64,000 bases of DNA from Diaporthe sp. PMI_573 (taxonomy: Eukaryota > Ascomycota > Sordariomycetes > Diaporthales > Diaporthaceae), in contig JAJTUP010000026.1 of the NCBI GenBank assembly GCA_021399435.1, positions 682,001 to 746,000 of the forward strand, read 5' to 3'. A model generated the notes under the pieces. It had not been told where the DNA came from. It worked only from the letters and a program-made list of their open reading frames with translations, and did no database searches. Of the stretch, positions 1 through 11,726 are shown piece by piece; position 1 is the stretch's first letter, and the number at the start of each line of letters is the position of its first letter. The translations under genes and the position numbers were made by a program.

Positions 1-595
1 AGCAGGCGGAGTGTGGTGCTGGAGGAGCAGATAATGAGTGCTGCCATAGCGAGTCACTCAGTGGCCCCTGGCGGACTTGAGTATTTCACTGATATTCATC
101 AGCTTCTGAAAGCTTTGGAGGCAAGTATCCGGATTCCTTCGCTTCGCGTTGTCGTCCGGTCTGTGTAAAGTGTGGGACAGAGAAGTCAGTGCTGAGGCCG
201 TTGTAAATAAAGCTTCCCTGATTAACAGCCTCCAGTATGTCCAAGCTGTAAGGGAGAATATCCTAACTCTAACCTGTAGACTTCCTGTACTCTTCCCCAG
301 GTTGAGGGGTCTTTTTTTTGAGCCAAGAACGGCGATCCGGCCCATTTAGATAACCGGGCCTCGGTTATATGCTTTTAAGCTGCCATTTCAGGGGCTGATC
401 TCCATTAGGGAGGACACAAAATCACCGATGTCTATGATTGCAATAATAAGTAGAAATAATACAACAGATCTTAACTAGTCTAATGTGGAGCTAAAAGCAA
501 AATTCCCCTCTCTACACCAAGCATTGCAGAACAGTCATACCTCTAGCCCAGACGTGCGTGTAGATGCTATCGGTTTACCAGGTTCGTATTCCGTT
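1..595. other. gene-free edge of window
   Basis: I see no supportable gene here. The short open frames on both strands lack family motifs. The last 100 bases would hold the 3' untranslated end of the minus-strand CoA-transferase gene that stops at 596. Confidence 0.4.
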
Positions 596-2055
596 TCAAG
601 CCTGCCCCATCGCGAGTTCGGCCAGGATCTTCTCATTGTGCTCACCCAGAGCAGGCACAGCGTCCATCCTCGCCTCCTCGACCCCTCCAAACCCGGGCGG
701 TATCAGCGCCGGGACCTGCCCAGCCGGAGTCTCGATTGTGGTCCACCGCCTTCGCGCCCTGAGCTGCGGGTGCTCCCAGACGCCCCGCATGTCGTTCAGC
801 TTGGCGTTTGCAATGCCGGCGCGCTCCAGCCTCGCCAGCAGCCCGGGCGCCGTCAGCCGCGAGAACACCTTGTAGATTATGTCCCTGAGCTCGTCACGGT
901 TCTCCACCCTGAGGGTGTTGGAGTTGAACCTCGGGTCCGTCGCCAGCTGTGCATCCTCGAGCACATCGCTGCAGAGCTTGGCCCACTCCCTCTCGTTCTG
1001 CAGGCCCAGCATGACCGACCCACCGTCGCCGGTTGTGAACGGGCCGTAAGGGTAGATTGTCGAGTGGGCAGCCCCGACTCGCTTTGGAGGCGCCTGGCCC
1101 TGGTAGGTATAATACAGCGGGAAGCTCATCCACTCCGCCATGCTCTCCAACATGGAAATATCGATGCGCTTTCCCTTCCCGGTCCTTGCTCTCTCGATGA
1201 CCGCACCGAGGATGTTCGTCAGAGCATACATCCCCGCCGAGATGTCAGCGATGGAAATCCCAACTTTGGCAGGCTCGTCTTCCGTCCCCGTCACGGACAG
1301 CAAGCCCGCCTCGGACTGCACAAGGAGGTCGTATGCCTTCTTGTCTCGGTAGGGCCCATCTGACCCATAACCGCTGATATCACAGACGATAAGCCCTGGG
1401 TTCTGTTCCCTGAGGGCCTCCCACGACAATCCCAGCCGCCGGCTCGCCCCGGGCGCAAGGTTCTGCACCAGCACGTCCGCGCGGCCCACCAGCGCCCTGA
1501 GAATGCCTAGATCCCCGGGCTTCTTCAGGTCGAGCGCGAGGCTCTCCTTGGAGCGGTTTGCCCATCTGCAGCATTTGGAGTCATCTATCAAAGCACCAAT
1601 GAGGTAGTTTCGTACAAATGGGGGCGGGGAGGGGGAGGGCCACAATGTGGCCATGGCCTGGCTCAAGGCCAGCTGCCTGGCAAGTCCTTCGAGGCACATG
1701 CCGCAGATGAGAGAGCCCTCATCTGAAGGGGTTCAAGACTGAATCCAAAAGCTGCTTACACAAAGTGTGACGCCTGGCCCTTGACCCGACTGTCGTACGC
1801 CCGCGCGAAGTCGCCCACCCCGGGCCTTTCCACTTTGATCACCCTCGCGCCCAGGTCCGCGAGCTGCCTCGTGCAGAACGGCGCTGCGATGGCGTGCTCT
1901 AGGCTCACGACCGTGATGCCTTGTAAGGGGAGGGGCTTCCCGGCTGAGGAGGAGGAATTACTACTCATATAGCGCCTACTTGCTGTCGAGAGCACACTGG
2001 AGGGTGTGGTGAGCTTCCATGGTCGAAAGGGCGCGACAAGCTGTGCCCGAGACAT
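596..2055 (-). CDS. CoA-transferase family III (CaiB/BaiF type), probably mitochondrial
   Basis: Two exons, complement(join(596..1565,1760..2055)), giving 421 residues. The 194-base intron runs GTAAGC to CTGCAG, and joining across it restores the family block SHFVWANRSKESLALDLK, which is good proof of the border. Family III enzymes move CoA from one carboxylic acid to another through an aspartyl-CoA intermediate. The likely catalytic Asp lies in GISIADISAGMY, and GYGSDGPY is also typical of the family. The first 35 or so residues are basic and Ser/Thr-rich before the first core strand (ITVVSLEHAIAAPF), which suggests mitochondrial import. The gene is transcribed divergently from an acyl-CoA dehydrogenase 426 bases away, so the two probably act on the same acid. 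The substrate cannot be read from sequence; formyl-, succinyl- or other acyl-CoA donors remain possible. Confidence 0.9.
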
Positions 2056-2481
2056 CTTGCCTTCTCTGCATCAACTTGTTGGATGTGCTGAGTCCTGTTT
2101 GGATTTGTGGTGCCTGTGAACAATCCCGACCCTGGCCTCGTTCTGACAATACCTGGGTGGGAGTCCATCGTCGTCCCATCAAAACTTGGTCTCCGGCAGT
2201 TGGAGAAGGTGCCGGGATGGCATATGAGCAGTTGCAAACGCATCTTCGGGAGATTTTGTGCCAGAGACCGGCCGGCTGGAGACATCCTGAGCGAGAATCC
2301 ATATAGCCGACTACGAACAGACAAGTAACCGAGGACTAATCCCCTCACTGGTGTGCATAATGTTTTCGGGACTAAGCGAATATTTGGGTCGTTTGAGCTC
2401 ACATCCAGGTCCTATAGCTTAATTTGTTTGTTTTCTGGTCAGTGAAGCGACGTCTCAGGTGTAAACCATTTGCGACCAACC
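2056..2481. promoter_or_regulatory. shared divergent promoter region
   Basis: This 426-base gap separates the start codons of two head-to-head genes, the CoA-transferase (minus) and the acyl-CoA dehydrogenase (plus). It must contain both promoters. I see no clear TATA box. Shared control by the neighbouring CTF1-like factor is an inference from position only. Confidence 0.5.
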
Positions 2482-4062
2482 ATGTCTCGTTTGCTATCCA
2501 GGCACGCATGCCGTCTAAGTCAACACCTTGCACCACCAGCCATCAGACTCCTCCCACCTGTCTGCAAAACACGCAGCAATGGCTTCTCGACCACGACGAC
2601 AAGACAAAGCCTGATGGAGACGACGGGCTTCACAGAAAATCAGCTCACGGTCCGGGAGGCGGTAGGCGCCGTTTGCGCCCAGTTCCCAAACACGTACTGG
2701 CAGGACAAGGACCAGCGAGAGGAAGACCCGGCGGAATTCCATGCGGCGCTCGCGGGGAATGGCTGGCTGGGCATCGCGCTGCCTGAGGAGCTGGGCGGGT
2801 CCGGCCTGGGCATCTCCGAGGTAAATATATATCTAATATACAACAGTGATAGCTAGTTAATCTACTAAGTTCTCATAAAGGCGACCATGATGATGCAGAC
2901 CATCACCGAGAGCGGGGCGGGCATGGCGGGCGCGCAGGCCATCCACGCCAACGTGTACGCGACGCAGCCGCTCGCGCGGTTCGGCACGAGGCGCCAGCTG
3001 GAGGACATCATCCCGCACATCGTTTCTGGCAAGTGGCGGACGTGCTTTGGCGTCACAGAGCCCAACTCCGGGCTGGACACGCTGCGCTTGGGCACCGCGG
3101 CGAGGCGGCAGGCGGACGGGTCGTACCGCGTCACGGGCCAGAAGATCTGGATCACGTGCGCCCAGGTCGCGCGCAAGATGATGCTCCTCGCGAGGACGAC
3201 TGCGCTGGCCGAGGTGCGGAAGCCAAGCGAGGGGCTGTCCATGTTCTGCATCGATCTCGACCGTGAGCAGCCCGGGTTGGACATCCGGAAGATCAAAAAG
3301 ATGGGTGGCCGGGCCGTTGACGCGAACGAGGTGTATTTTGACAACTACGCCATCCCGCCCGAGTCGCTCATTGGCGAGGAAGGAAAAGGCTTCAAGATGA
3401 TCCTGCACGGCATGAACGCCGAGCGCTGCCTGCTTGCCGGTGAAGCGTTGGGGCTCGGCTACGCTGCACTGACTAGAGCAGCCGAGTATGCCAGGGATAG
3501 GACGGTCTTCCAGCGTCCGATAGGGATGAACCAGGGGATCTCCCATCCACTGGCCGATGCCTTCATGAAGCTGGGTACGTGTGCTCCATGCCCGGCTTGA
3601 GCTGTAGGATGCGGGAAGCCGCGTTCTCTCGGCGAATATAAGCAGCGCATCCCATTCTCTGGACCCAGATTTGCTGACTTTAGCCGCGGACAGAGGGGGC
3701 CAAGTTAGCGACGTACCACGCCGCAAGGCTTTTCGATACCAGCACGAGCGATGCTTCAATACGGCCAGACCAGGTCGGGGTCGCCTGCAACAGTGCCAAA
3801 TACATGGCTGCGGAGGCGGCTTTCGCGGCTTGTGAGAGGGCCATCCTGACAGTAAGTCTCTTTTCATGAACCTACGGCACTGTGACGAATAGGCTTTGCT
3901 GACCCTGTCCGATAATAGCATGGAGGCATGGGCTACGCCGCAGAATACGACGTTGAGAGGTGGTTCCGCGAGTGTCTCGTTCCGAGGATTGCGCCTGTGA
4001 GCCGCGAGATGATTCTGAATTACATCAGTGAGAAGGTGTTGCAGCTACCTAGAAGCTATTAG
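2482..4062 (+). CDS. acyl-CoA dehydrogenase, probably mitochondrial
   Basis: Four exons, join(2482..2820,2881..3574,3694..3851,3919..4062), 444 residues. The splices restore family blocks: DAFMKLEGAKLATYHAARLF across intron 2 and HGGMGYAAEYDVERW after intron 3. The enzyme oxidises an acyl-CoA to the 2-enoyl-CoA with FAD. Domains in order are a basic, Ser/Thr-rich leader (about 1-45, mitochondrial), the N-terminal helical domain, the middle beta domain with the FAD-binding stretch CFGVTEPNSG and VTGQKIWIT, and the C-terminal helical domain. The C-terminus reads APVSREMILNYI where many relatives have EGT-type residues, so I do not assign the catalytic base. It pairs with a CoA-transferase, as CaiA and CaiB do in carnitine metabolism, but the real substrate is unknown. 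The first intron uses an AAG acceptor. Confidence 0.9.
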
Positions 4063-4242
4063 ACTTCGATAGACTCGTGTCATCTAGATGGCTGTATTAT
4101 AGAAGCCGTACATGAGCTGGGCAACCTGAGCCACACAGAGCCTGTGCATAGATTGTGGATTTGCAACGGCTCAAGGCAATATACTTGCCAGTAGAAACCG
4201 TGTTGCCGACAGTTTGAAGCCAAGAAATCTAGCTCCGAAAGG

Positions 4243-6484
4243 CTACAGCCACCTTTCCAGGAAGTTCAGCCCATTGACCTGCATCGGTCCTCCAGGAGAC
4301 TGCGTCTGGATCGATGTGCCTAGGATGAAGCCAAGATCGTCGATGGCGTTGTCTCCCTCCCAATTCGTCTGAAGAAGATTAAAGTAGTGGTCCTCAAATG
4401 AGTTCGTGTCGGGCACCTCGGTTTGTATTTCTTGGGCTGGTGTGTCGGAGTTCATGAGGCCAGCACTGCTCCCCTCTCTCGACGCGACAGCCGAGGCTCC
4501 CTCTTCCCGGCTGGTGTCGCCGTCACCCCTGAGCCGCTTTGCAATGGACTCGTCAAGATATTGAAGGAAAAGATCGAGGACTGTGTTGTTGATGCGCCAA
4601 AACTTTTGAACTTCCTTCAGTCCAAGGAGGCAGATCTGAGCCCTGTTCTCTGCTAGCCTCCTCCCGATTCCGTCTGCGGTTTTTAAGTTGATGGCATGGA
4701 TACACAGTGCAGCAAAGAGGCTAGTGATCAAGTGCATCTGGCCGTACTGTTGAATATTCTCAGCGACGAAGATCTTGGGAGCCGGCGACTTACCTGAAGA
4801 GTCTTCCGTTCCAGCATGTCCTCTGCGATCCGGCTGATCTGGTTTGCTGCGCCAAGTGCAGCCTTGGTGTCGTTTTCATGTTTGCGCAAGAAGCCGCTTC
4901 GGTAGATCAAGATCCTAAGATGATTGTACGCCAGATGAAGCAGACACATCCAGACGGACGGGCTGTCCTCATCTGATATCCTCTGCAGGCTGATTGGCAA
5001 GCTGTCCTTCCAGCCTTCAAGTGCAGACTGCAGGTGCATGATCTCTTCCTGCGCAGTTGGTGTTTTCCCCGGTATGAAATGGATATCTATAATGTTACCA
5101 AGCAGTCTGGCAAGGTCGACCATCTTGATAGGGTAAATCAGATGTTCCGACGTGGGAGAGCCTAGGGCCGTGAGCGGGCTGTCATCAACGTCGTTGTCCA
5201 GGTCTGCCAGGGTCAGAAGCTCGATATCACAGTCCTGGTCCCTGATCCTCATGGGGAGACCCAGAGATGCGGCTGATTGTCTCTCGCGCGTATAGATGGA
5301 CCACCAAGTTCTTCTGCGGATTTTGGCGACCTGCGGGTCTCGAGTGGTGAGCTTTGTGGATCGATGCAGGCCACACGTCTCAGACAAAGTTATAGCTGCG
5401 CCAAGCCAGTATCGCACATCGCGCACATCCGAAGACTCGCCGCGCCAGAAACTCATCAAGAAGAGGCTCTGGATGAGTGTGATCTGGTCCTTCTCCCAAT
5501 CCGCGTGGAAGAGTAGTCGGGCTCGGGTGTAAAGCAGTGACTTCGCCTCTGAACGGTCCAGAAAACCCATGGAAACTATCGCCCCCTCGTCACAGTACGT
5601 GGCACCGATGAAGAGCATGGCCTGAAAGAGGAGAGGTGAGATATCCATAGAGACCAATTTTCTGGCTATGCTTGGGCGGTCCAGTAACGGGAAGCATGGG
5701 TGAAACCACTTGAAGTAGGCTTGTATGACAGGCAGGCATGTCTGGAGGCTTGGGAACGTGAGCGCACCCTCCTCCCTCAAATATCTCTCGGTGCCCTGGC
5801 TGAGATGGATGACATTCGTCGAAGGAGAAGCGTCGCTGTGTGACTGGGGCGTTGAGGCAGCTTTCATGGAGAACGACATGCGGCTGTTGGGAGGCCCCTC
5901 GGTATCTGGAACTGGACGTTTTGATGGAACCAGAGTGAGGAAGTTCGACTCCCCAAAGAATAGACTGCTACCGCCTGAAGCAGACGCAACCGACTTGCCT
6001 GCCATCACACCGGATCCGGTAGGCATTGCTGCAGCGGCATAGTCGCCTGACGTGCTCGCCTCTTTTCTTGATGATACCGGACTTCCGCTCGGCTGCCCAA
6101 GGGGCTCCCCAAGGGATTCCACTCCCTCCGACGACCTCGAGCCATCTTTGGCGCTCGATTGACGAGGCTTACGTGGATATCTAGTTCTCCATCAGCATGG
6201 TGGTGTCTTCGCACAGAGCCCTTTTTGGTCCCATCTTCCCTTCCCCTTGGTGCCTGACCGGTTACTCCTGTGTGTACAGGATTCGAGCCCAACGAATGTC
6301 TGGCTCAATTAAAAAAGGTTGGAACGACCCACCGTCCCCTCCGCGAAGGTAGAATGACACATGTCTCCTGGGCCAACTGGCAATTGCTGCATGGGTGCTT
6401 CTGCATCACATCGCAACGGACCCTTCGGAGGTTGCATTCTTTGCACGCGTGTTTGGCTCTTGACTTTTTGTTGATTGCGCTCAT
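4243..6484 (-). CDS. Zn2Cys6 transcription factor, CTF1/Far-like
   Basis: Three exons, complement(join(4243..4737,4794..6180,6333..6484)), 677 residues. The first exon is short (50 codons) and carries the binuclear zinc cluster: CKECNLRRVRC followed by CSNCQLAQETC. Splicing from its GTGGGT donor to a CTAG acceptor at 6181 gives RRGRYPRKPRQSS, the linker layout usual in the CTF1 group. The large exon holds the fungal-specific middle homology domain, with YFKWFHPCFPLLDRP, RYWLGAAITLSETCGLHR and RRRTWWSIYTRER as landmarks. The third exon is the C-terminal tail. CTF1/FarA-type factors activate fatty-acid and cutin-monomer catabolism in other fungi. Its position next to an acyl-CoA dehydrogenase and a CoA-transferase fits such a role, but this is inferred. 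Confidence 0.88.
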
Positions 6485-7111
6485 GGTGTCAGCGCCGTCT
6501 AGGGCGTATCATGCACGAAAACGCTCTGGAGTCTGGCCTCCTCCGACAGCTTTGAGGTGCCAATGTGGTCTGCTGGTGACCCTGCCGGATGCCACGGTCT
6601 CAAATACAGAAGGCAGGACGAGTTGATCTCCCATATGAATCCTCAGCATGCTGCCCTAGTCGCGTCCTGGTAGGCCTGCTCCATGAGGTGTGCGACAATG
6701 AGGATGCGCATGGGGCCGTTGGGGTCTGTTCTATGTGAATGGGTCGGCTTCTTTTCTGTGGTCGGTGAGTCGTTTTTGTGTTTTAGGCACCTGGGTGGCT
6801 GAGACCCAGGTTGAACACGGCGCGGGCAAGTACCAGGTAATAGCTTCCTCGGTGCCGAGGGATTGTGAACAGGAAGGTATCGTGTGGCCCGGAAGGAGGG
6901 AGAGTACCGCCGGGTACATACACCACCAGCTGAGGGTTTAACCCAGCACGGCACGGCATCCTTGACTGTCCCCCCCACCCCGCACCTGCGAGCTCCCAGC
7001 CGCCGGGGCCGGAGTGTCGGACCCAGGCTCGGCGACCCCAATTCCTCGGCAGCAACGCCCTCGGTCAGGGTCTCCCTTCGCAATAATGAGCAGCAGCAGG
7101 GTGAGAGGAAG
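6485..7111. other. intergenic, divergent promoters
   Basis: This region lies between the start codons of the Zn2Cys6 factor (minus) and the Nudix gene (plus). An open frame enters the Nudix gene from about 6884, but it has no ATG before 7112 and is probably leader. I see no other gene. Confidence 0.4.
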
Positions 7112-8653
7112 ATGAATGGCACGACAACCCCGAACGGGCACCACGCCCCCCACGCCTCCCACCAAGAACGGCACGACGACACCACAGCTCCCACCGAGGC
7201 CGAGGTGCAGGCGATTGTCCAGAGCATCAGAGACGCATCCACTGCCACAAGTGTAGCGGCTACGTCATCGCGGTCACCAGAACTCCACACACCCAAAGAC
7301 GAGACCCCTTCGCAACCACCGCAGCCGGGCGGGTTCGACGTCGGCGAATATTGGGACTTGCCAAGCATGGCGCCGTTGAATCAAGCGTCACGGGTCAGTA
7401 CATGAGCAGCTGGCAGAGGCAAAGGCACGGGCACGGGCATACGCACTCCGTCCCTCCCATGGCCGTGCAAAGCCAACCCTTCGTCTCCCGAAATGAACAG
7501 GATAGTAGTGACAAGAACAAAGGCCGCCATCGCGCGCCTGCGCGCCTACAGGCCACCCCCCTTCCCCCTGTGGGACAAGCTGCCCCTCAGCCGGAGGGCG
7601 GCCGTGCTCATCCTGCTGTACGCGGACCGCCAGGGCGACCTGCGCGTCGTGCTCACCATGCGCGCGGCGAGCCTGAGGAGCTTCTCTGGTCCGTTGCGAT
7701 CCGTCAATCGCTTCCTCGCCCCCTTCATCCCCTGTCCTCCCCTCGAGTCACAAATGAGCTGACTGGGAACTTCTGCTGCGACGCAGGCCACGCAGCCTTC
7801 CCCGGTGGCAAGGCAGATAGCTTGGAAGAGACGCCATGTATGCCCGACCAGCGACATGCCCTCCCCTCCCCTCCCACAACTACAGCTAAATGACCACTTT
7901 CTTTCCCACGCAGACCAGATAGCCCGCCGCGAGGCCTGGGAGGAGATCGGCCTCCCCATCGACGACAACAAGATCCCAAAGCCCTTCCGGATCGAGCACC
8001 TGTGCTGCCTCCCGCACAGCCTGGCCAAGACGGAGCTGGCGGTGCGGCCGTGCGTGGCGCTGCTGCACTCGGGGCACGACGACGAGGCCGACGAGCCCAA
8101 CCGGGACGGGCCGCCGTCCCCGACCGTTGACGAGAGCCTGATGCCGCGCCTGGACGCCAAGGAGGTGGCGGCCGTGTTCTCGGGCCCGCTGCACAACTTC
8201 CTGCTGGCCGAGGACGAGGTACCACCCGGCGAAGGCGAGGCGCGGACGCGGGCGCTCCTTCCAAAAGGGAAATGGTACGAGGGCCGGTGGGCCGAGTTCC
8301 ATGAGGCGCCGTGGCGCGTGCACTACTTCTACGTGCCTGTCAACCACCAGCGCGTGACCAAGCCCAGGGTGCGCGAGGGCGGGCTGGCGGCCATCGCGGA
8401 GCAGCTCGAGGAGGAGGAGGAGGAGGACCCAGGGCGGTACATGGTGTGGGGGATGACGGGCCGGATGTTGGTGGACGCCGCGCGGGTCGCTTACGCGCGG
8501 GAGCCCGAGTTCGAGCACAATAAGCATTTTGGCGACGAGGCCATCATTGAGCGACTGGCCGCCGCGGGCAGGCTCACAGAGAAGAAGAGGCCTGCCGCAG
8601 CGGACCTTGTGCAGCAGGAGGCGAAGAAGGCCAAGGAGGGGAGCAAGATGTGA
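7112..8653 (+). CDS. Nudix hydrolase, Pcd1-like coenzyme A diphosphatase
   Basis: Model: join(7112..7393,7523..7688,7787..7837,7914..8653), 412 residues. The last three exons are secure: joining them gives RSFSGHAAFPGGKADSLEE and then QIARREAWEEIGLP, a Nudix box with spacing Gx6Ex7RE, one residue longer than the canonical Gx5Ex7RE. The upstream LLYADRQGDLRVVLTMRA is typical of the CoA-pyrophosphatase branch, which cleaves CoA and oxidised CoA to phosphopantetheine and 3',5'-ADP, often in peroxisomes. The first intron is less sure. The chosen GTCAGT to ACAAAG join yields NQASRAAIARLRAYRPPPFP; a start at 7493 with no first exon is the alternative. The N-terminal 90 residues are low-complexity. 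The C-terminus is Lys-rich and ends in SKM, which resembles a peroxisomal PTS1 signal only loosely. Confidence 0.85.
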
Positions 8654-9130
8654 TGCGCTCGTCAGTCGGTGATAGACTAGAATACAGATGCTCTTATCTA
8701 TTCTTTCATAATAGTATAGTTGCAAGAGCTACAACGGGAAAGCAGCTCATTTGTTTTGTTCTTCTCTTGTATGTTCTAGAGTCGGGTGTCTTAAGTGATG
8801 GTTGTAATGCGAGGCAGTCTTGGATTTGAGCTTATAGCTATCTCGAGGACTGTGTAATCCCACGACATCATCTCTTAGAGGTGGTCAAGCTAGTCTGCTC
8901 CGAAAACTGCGTGAACGCATGTTGCCGCACGCTATGCTGTGTGAACAAGGGGGGTATTGATCTGGTGTTCAGGAAGGATGCTAGACGAGAGAATACCTGG
9001 ACGACGCACAAAATGCTGCAGATCTGCAGAAGCCGAATGAAACTTGAAGCAAGACGCCACCTGATTACCATATATTCATGCTGATGAAATCTCTCCGTCA
9101 GGTCCCACACACGTGACGTCGCCTTCCTTC
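8654..9130. other. intergenic, convergent 3' ends
   Basis: A convergent gap between the Nudix gene and the copper transporter gene. It should contain both 3' untranslated ends. I see no coding frame or repeat in it. Confidence 0.4.
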
Positions 9131-10160
9131 TCAGTGACACTGTGTCTCCTTGTTGACAGGCGTGTGTGCTCCAAACACCAGGTAGCCCAAGAAGGCGCCC
9201 AAGGTGACAGCGACCATGACCCAGCCGTTGTATGTCATGAAAATTAACCTGCGACGGTGGTCGTACATGTCAGCGTGACGCTCGCTAGGGGTGGGTTCGG
9301 GGTGGGCTCGGGGGGAGCGGTCGTAGGTATGTTCTGAGAAGGTGAGCAAGGCTTACATCAACATAAAGGCGTAAAATGTCTGCACCGCGTACAGAACCGC
9401 CTTGACCAAGTGCGTCCTCTGATTTACCTGCGCCTTGTTCTGCCCTATCGCCCACGCCAGCGGCGTAGTCTCAGTAATGATGTCGCCTCGAAGACCGCAA
9501 GGTAAGCGCGTGGCATGGCAACGTGTTTGTTTTGTTCGTTCATTGAAACTCAAAGTGCAGAAAGACACAATAGGGACCGTCTCGAGGACGGAACATTGTC
9601 GGTTGCGAACCTTGGATCAAGAGGGAAAGGGGAGGGTGCAGCTCGCCAGGTGTTGGGGGATAGGGCGGCATTGCGATGGGGATGACGCAGGGAGCCAATC
9701 CACTCTCACATTGCCTTTATCTCCCATTTACTTCAAAGAACCTTGTACGTCTTCCAGAACGAGGGGGGAGACTCACTCGGGGTGGAGTCCAACCTCCGGT
9801 CCATTATAACCTCGTACCGGCGCGTGCCAGCGCGCAGGGCCTCGTAGCCCATTCCGATGAGGACGACAGCGATGAGGCTAAAGAGCAGACCGGCGGTGGA
9901 CCGGATGTGCCATTGCTCGAAGACGATGCAGAGGTTGGTGGTGTCCCATGTGAAGAGCATCTGAAGCCCGACAACGGCACACGGTCAGTAAGGAGCATAT
10001 ACGGTGGGAATGGGAGCCGGGGGGGCGGGGGGCTGGTGTCCCGTCGCGTGCTCACGCTCATGCTGCACATGTCCCCGTGCGAGGGCATATCGTGGCCATC
10101 GTGGCCGCCGTGGCCGGGCATGTCGCCCATGTTGCCGTGGTCCATGTGGGAGTGGTCCAT
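9131..10160 (-). CDS. Ctr-family copper transporter
   Basis: Four exons, complement(join(9131..9248,9357..9486,9777..9960,10056..10160)), 178 residues. Ctr proteins form trimers that carry Cu(I) into the cytosol from outside the cell or from the vacuole. The N-terminus is rich in Met and His (MDHSHMDHGNMGDM and further HD/GH repeats), a copper-collecting tail. The first membrane span starts at MLFTWDTTNLCIVF. The second contains the pore motif MLIFM (MxxxM), created exactly at the last splice. The third carries the GxxxG helix-packing motif in GAFLGYLVFG. The third intron counted from the 3' end is long for this window (290 bases) and uses a GAG acceptor, so that border is the least certain. 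Whether it is plasma-membrane or vacuolar cannot be told from sequence. Confidence 0.88.
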
Positions 10161-11027
10161 TGTCTTGGATTTGAGGTTGCGATCGGTCGGGTCGGGATGT
10201 CGAGAGCCAAAAGGGGCCAAGGTTGGCGCTAGGGGCTTATCAGGCGGGCCGTTGGAAGGTTGAGGCGGTTCGGTCGCAACGTCTTGCTGTGGTTTGAAGG
10301 CAAGGAAAGGGAAGGGGGCGGGCGAGACCCGGGACTATCTGGGAATAATGTATCTGCCAAGCGCAGAGGACGAGCTGGGTTCCAGGAGCAAAGTGGCTTC
10401 AGACAGGCTGACAGGACGGGCGAACAGCTGACTGGTAATTTGCTCAAACTTGCGCAATTCCTCCGGGAGCTGCGCGCCACGCCAAGGACGATGCGCCGGT
10501 CGCAGGTGGTGGGCGGTTTGAACCGACTGAATAGGTAGCGGGTACTGCAGCTCCGCCGGCAGACAAGCATTTCGACAACAGCAGCAAGGTGCAGGGGGTC
10601 GGGCCCTGATGACGGCCGCGGAACTGAAGTGAACTGGTCGCAGACTGGACCCTGAATAGCCGGGGAGCTCAGCCGACTGTGGCAGACATCCCGCTCATTC
10701 CTGGTCAGAGCTACCAGATACAGGGAGCTCGTCGCTGAATTACTAAGGAGGACTGCATGACTATATGACTCTTTCGATTTGCACTCCGGGACAGCCGCAC
10801 ACTGCGAGGTGTAACGACGAGATACGTAGAGAGTTGTACATGCATGTAGCTACACAACTGAATGTCAATTTCAATCTCAGTCCCAAACCCCCGGCCTGAC
10901 CTGCCCTGACGTACGACCGTTGAGCTGCTGAAACCCGTGTTAACACACAACCACGACACCCCAAACACCCCAGTGTCGCGCTAGATGCCCCGATCCTGCT
11001 ATACAGCAAGCCCTAGCCACCTTCAAG
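10161..11027. other. intergenic, divergent promoters
   Basis: This 867-base gap separates the copper transporter (minus) from the 3-hydroxyanthranilate dioxygenase (plus). It contains the promoters of both. I see no gene, repeat or convincing TATA box. Confidence 0.4.
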
Positions 11028-11726
11028 ATGCTCTCCACGCCGCTCAACCTGCCCAAGTGGTGAGTCCTGTTGAAGAACGGTGTCCCGAGTCATTTGAAAA
11101 GCTAAACTAACCTGGCGGGCTACTCAGGCTCGACGAGAACTCTCACCTCCTGCAGCCTCCCATCAACAACTACTGTGTCTACAATGAAGGCTTCACTGTC
11201 ATGGCATGTGGAATTGACATAAATGACCCCCCCCCCTTTTCCCACCACCACCTTGTATGCCCATGCATTGACTGACCAACCGCCAACCCAGATCGTCGGC
11301 GGGCCCAATGCCCGCACAGACTACCACATTAACGAGACGCCCGAGTGGTTCTACCAGCACAAGGGCGCTATGATGCTTAAGGTCGTCGACGACGGCGAGT
11401 TCCGCGACATCATCATCCGCGAGGGTGACATGTTCCTGCTGCCGGGGAACACCCCGCACAACCCGGTGCGCTTCGCCGATACCGTCGGCGTCGTGCTCGA
11501 GCAGCGCAGACCCGAGGGCTCCGTCGACCGCATGCGCTGGTACTGCCCCGCCTGTCGCGTAGTCGTCCACGAGGCTGCCTTCCACTGCACTGACCTCGGT
11601 ACCCAGATCAAGGCTGCCGTCGAGGCCTTCAAGGCCAGCGTGGACGACAGGACGTGCAAGGCCTGTGGGGAGGTGGCTGAGGCGGCGCCGAGGCCTGGGT
11701 CGATCAAGGACCCGAACCTGGATTAG
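11028..11726 (+). CDS. BNA1: 3-hydroxyanthranilate 3,4-dioxygenase
   Basis: Three exons, join(11028..11059,11128..11203,11292..11726), 180 residues. It opens the ring of 3-hydroxyanthranilate with O2 in the kynurenine route to quinolinate and NAD. The cupin core shows the iron ligands in [12 protein letters not shown] (His and Glu) and [12 protein letters not shown] (second His). The C-terminal rubredoxin-like metal site has the pairs CPAC and CKAC, as in the fungal and bacterial enzymes. The length matches the yeast protein. The second intron starts with GC, not GT: the conserved FTVMIVGGPNA block can only be restored by joining ATG at 11203 to ATC at 11292, so the intron is GCATGT...CAG. 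The gene converges on an FAHD1-like gene 193 bases downstream. Confidence 0.95.

Noticed and set aside
485..1363. 292-codon plus-strand open frame
   Set aside because: It lies opposite the well-supported CoA-transferase exon and is its shadow.
6270..6300. tRNA B-box-like word GGATTCGAGCC
   Set aside because: No A-box or cloverleaf can be formed around it, and it lies in the intron of the Zn2Cys6 gene.
7886..8725. 279-codon minus-strand open frame
   Set aside because: It lies opposite the last Nudix exon, which carries conserved motifs.
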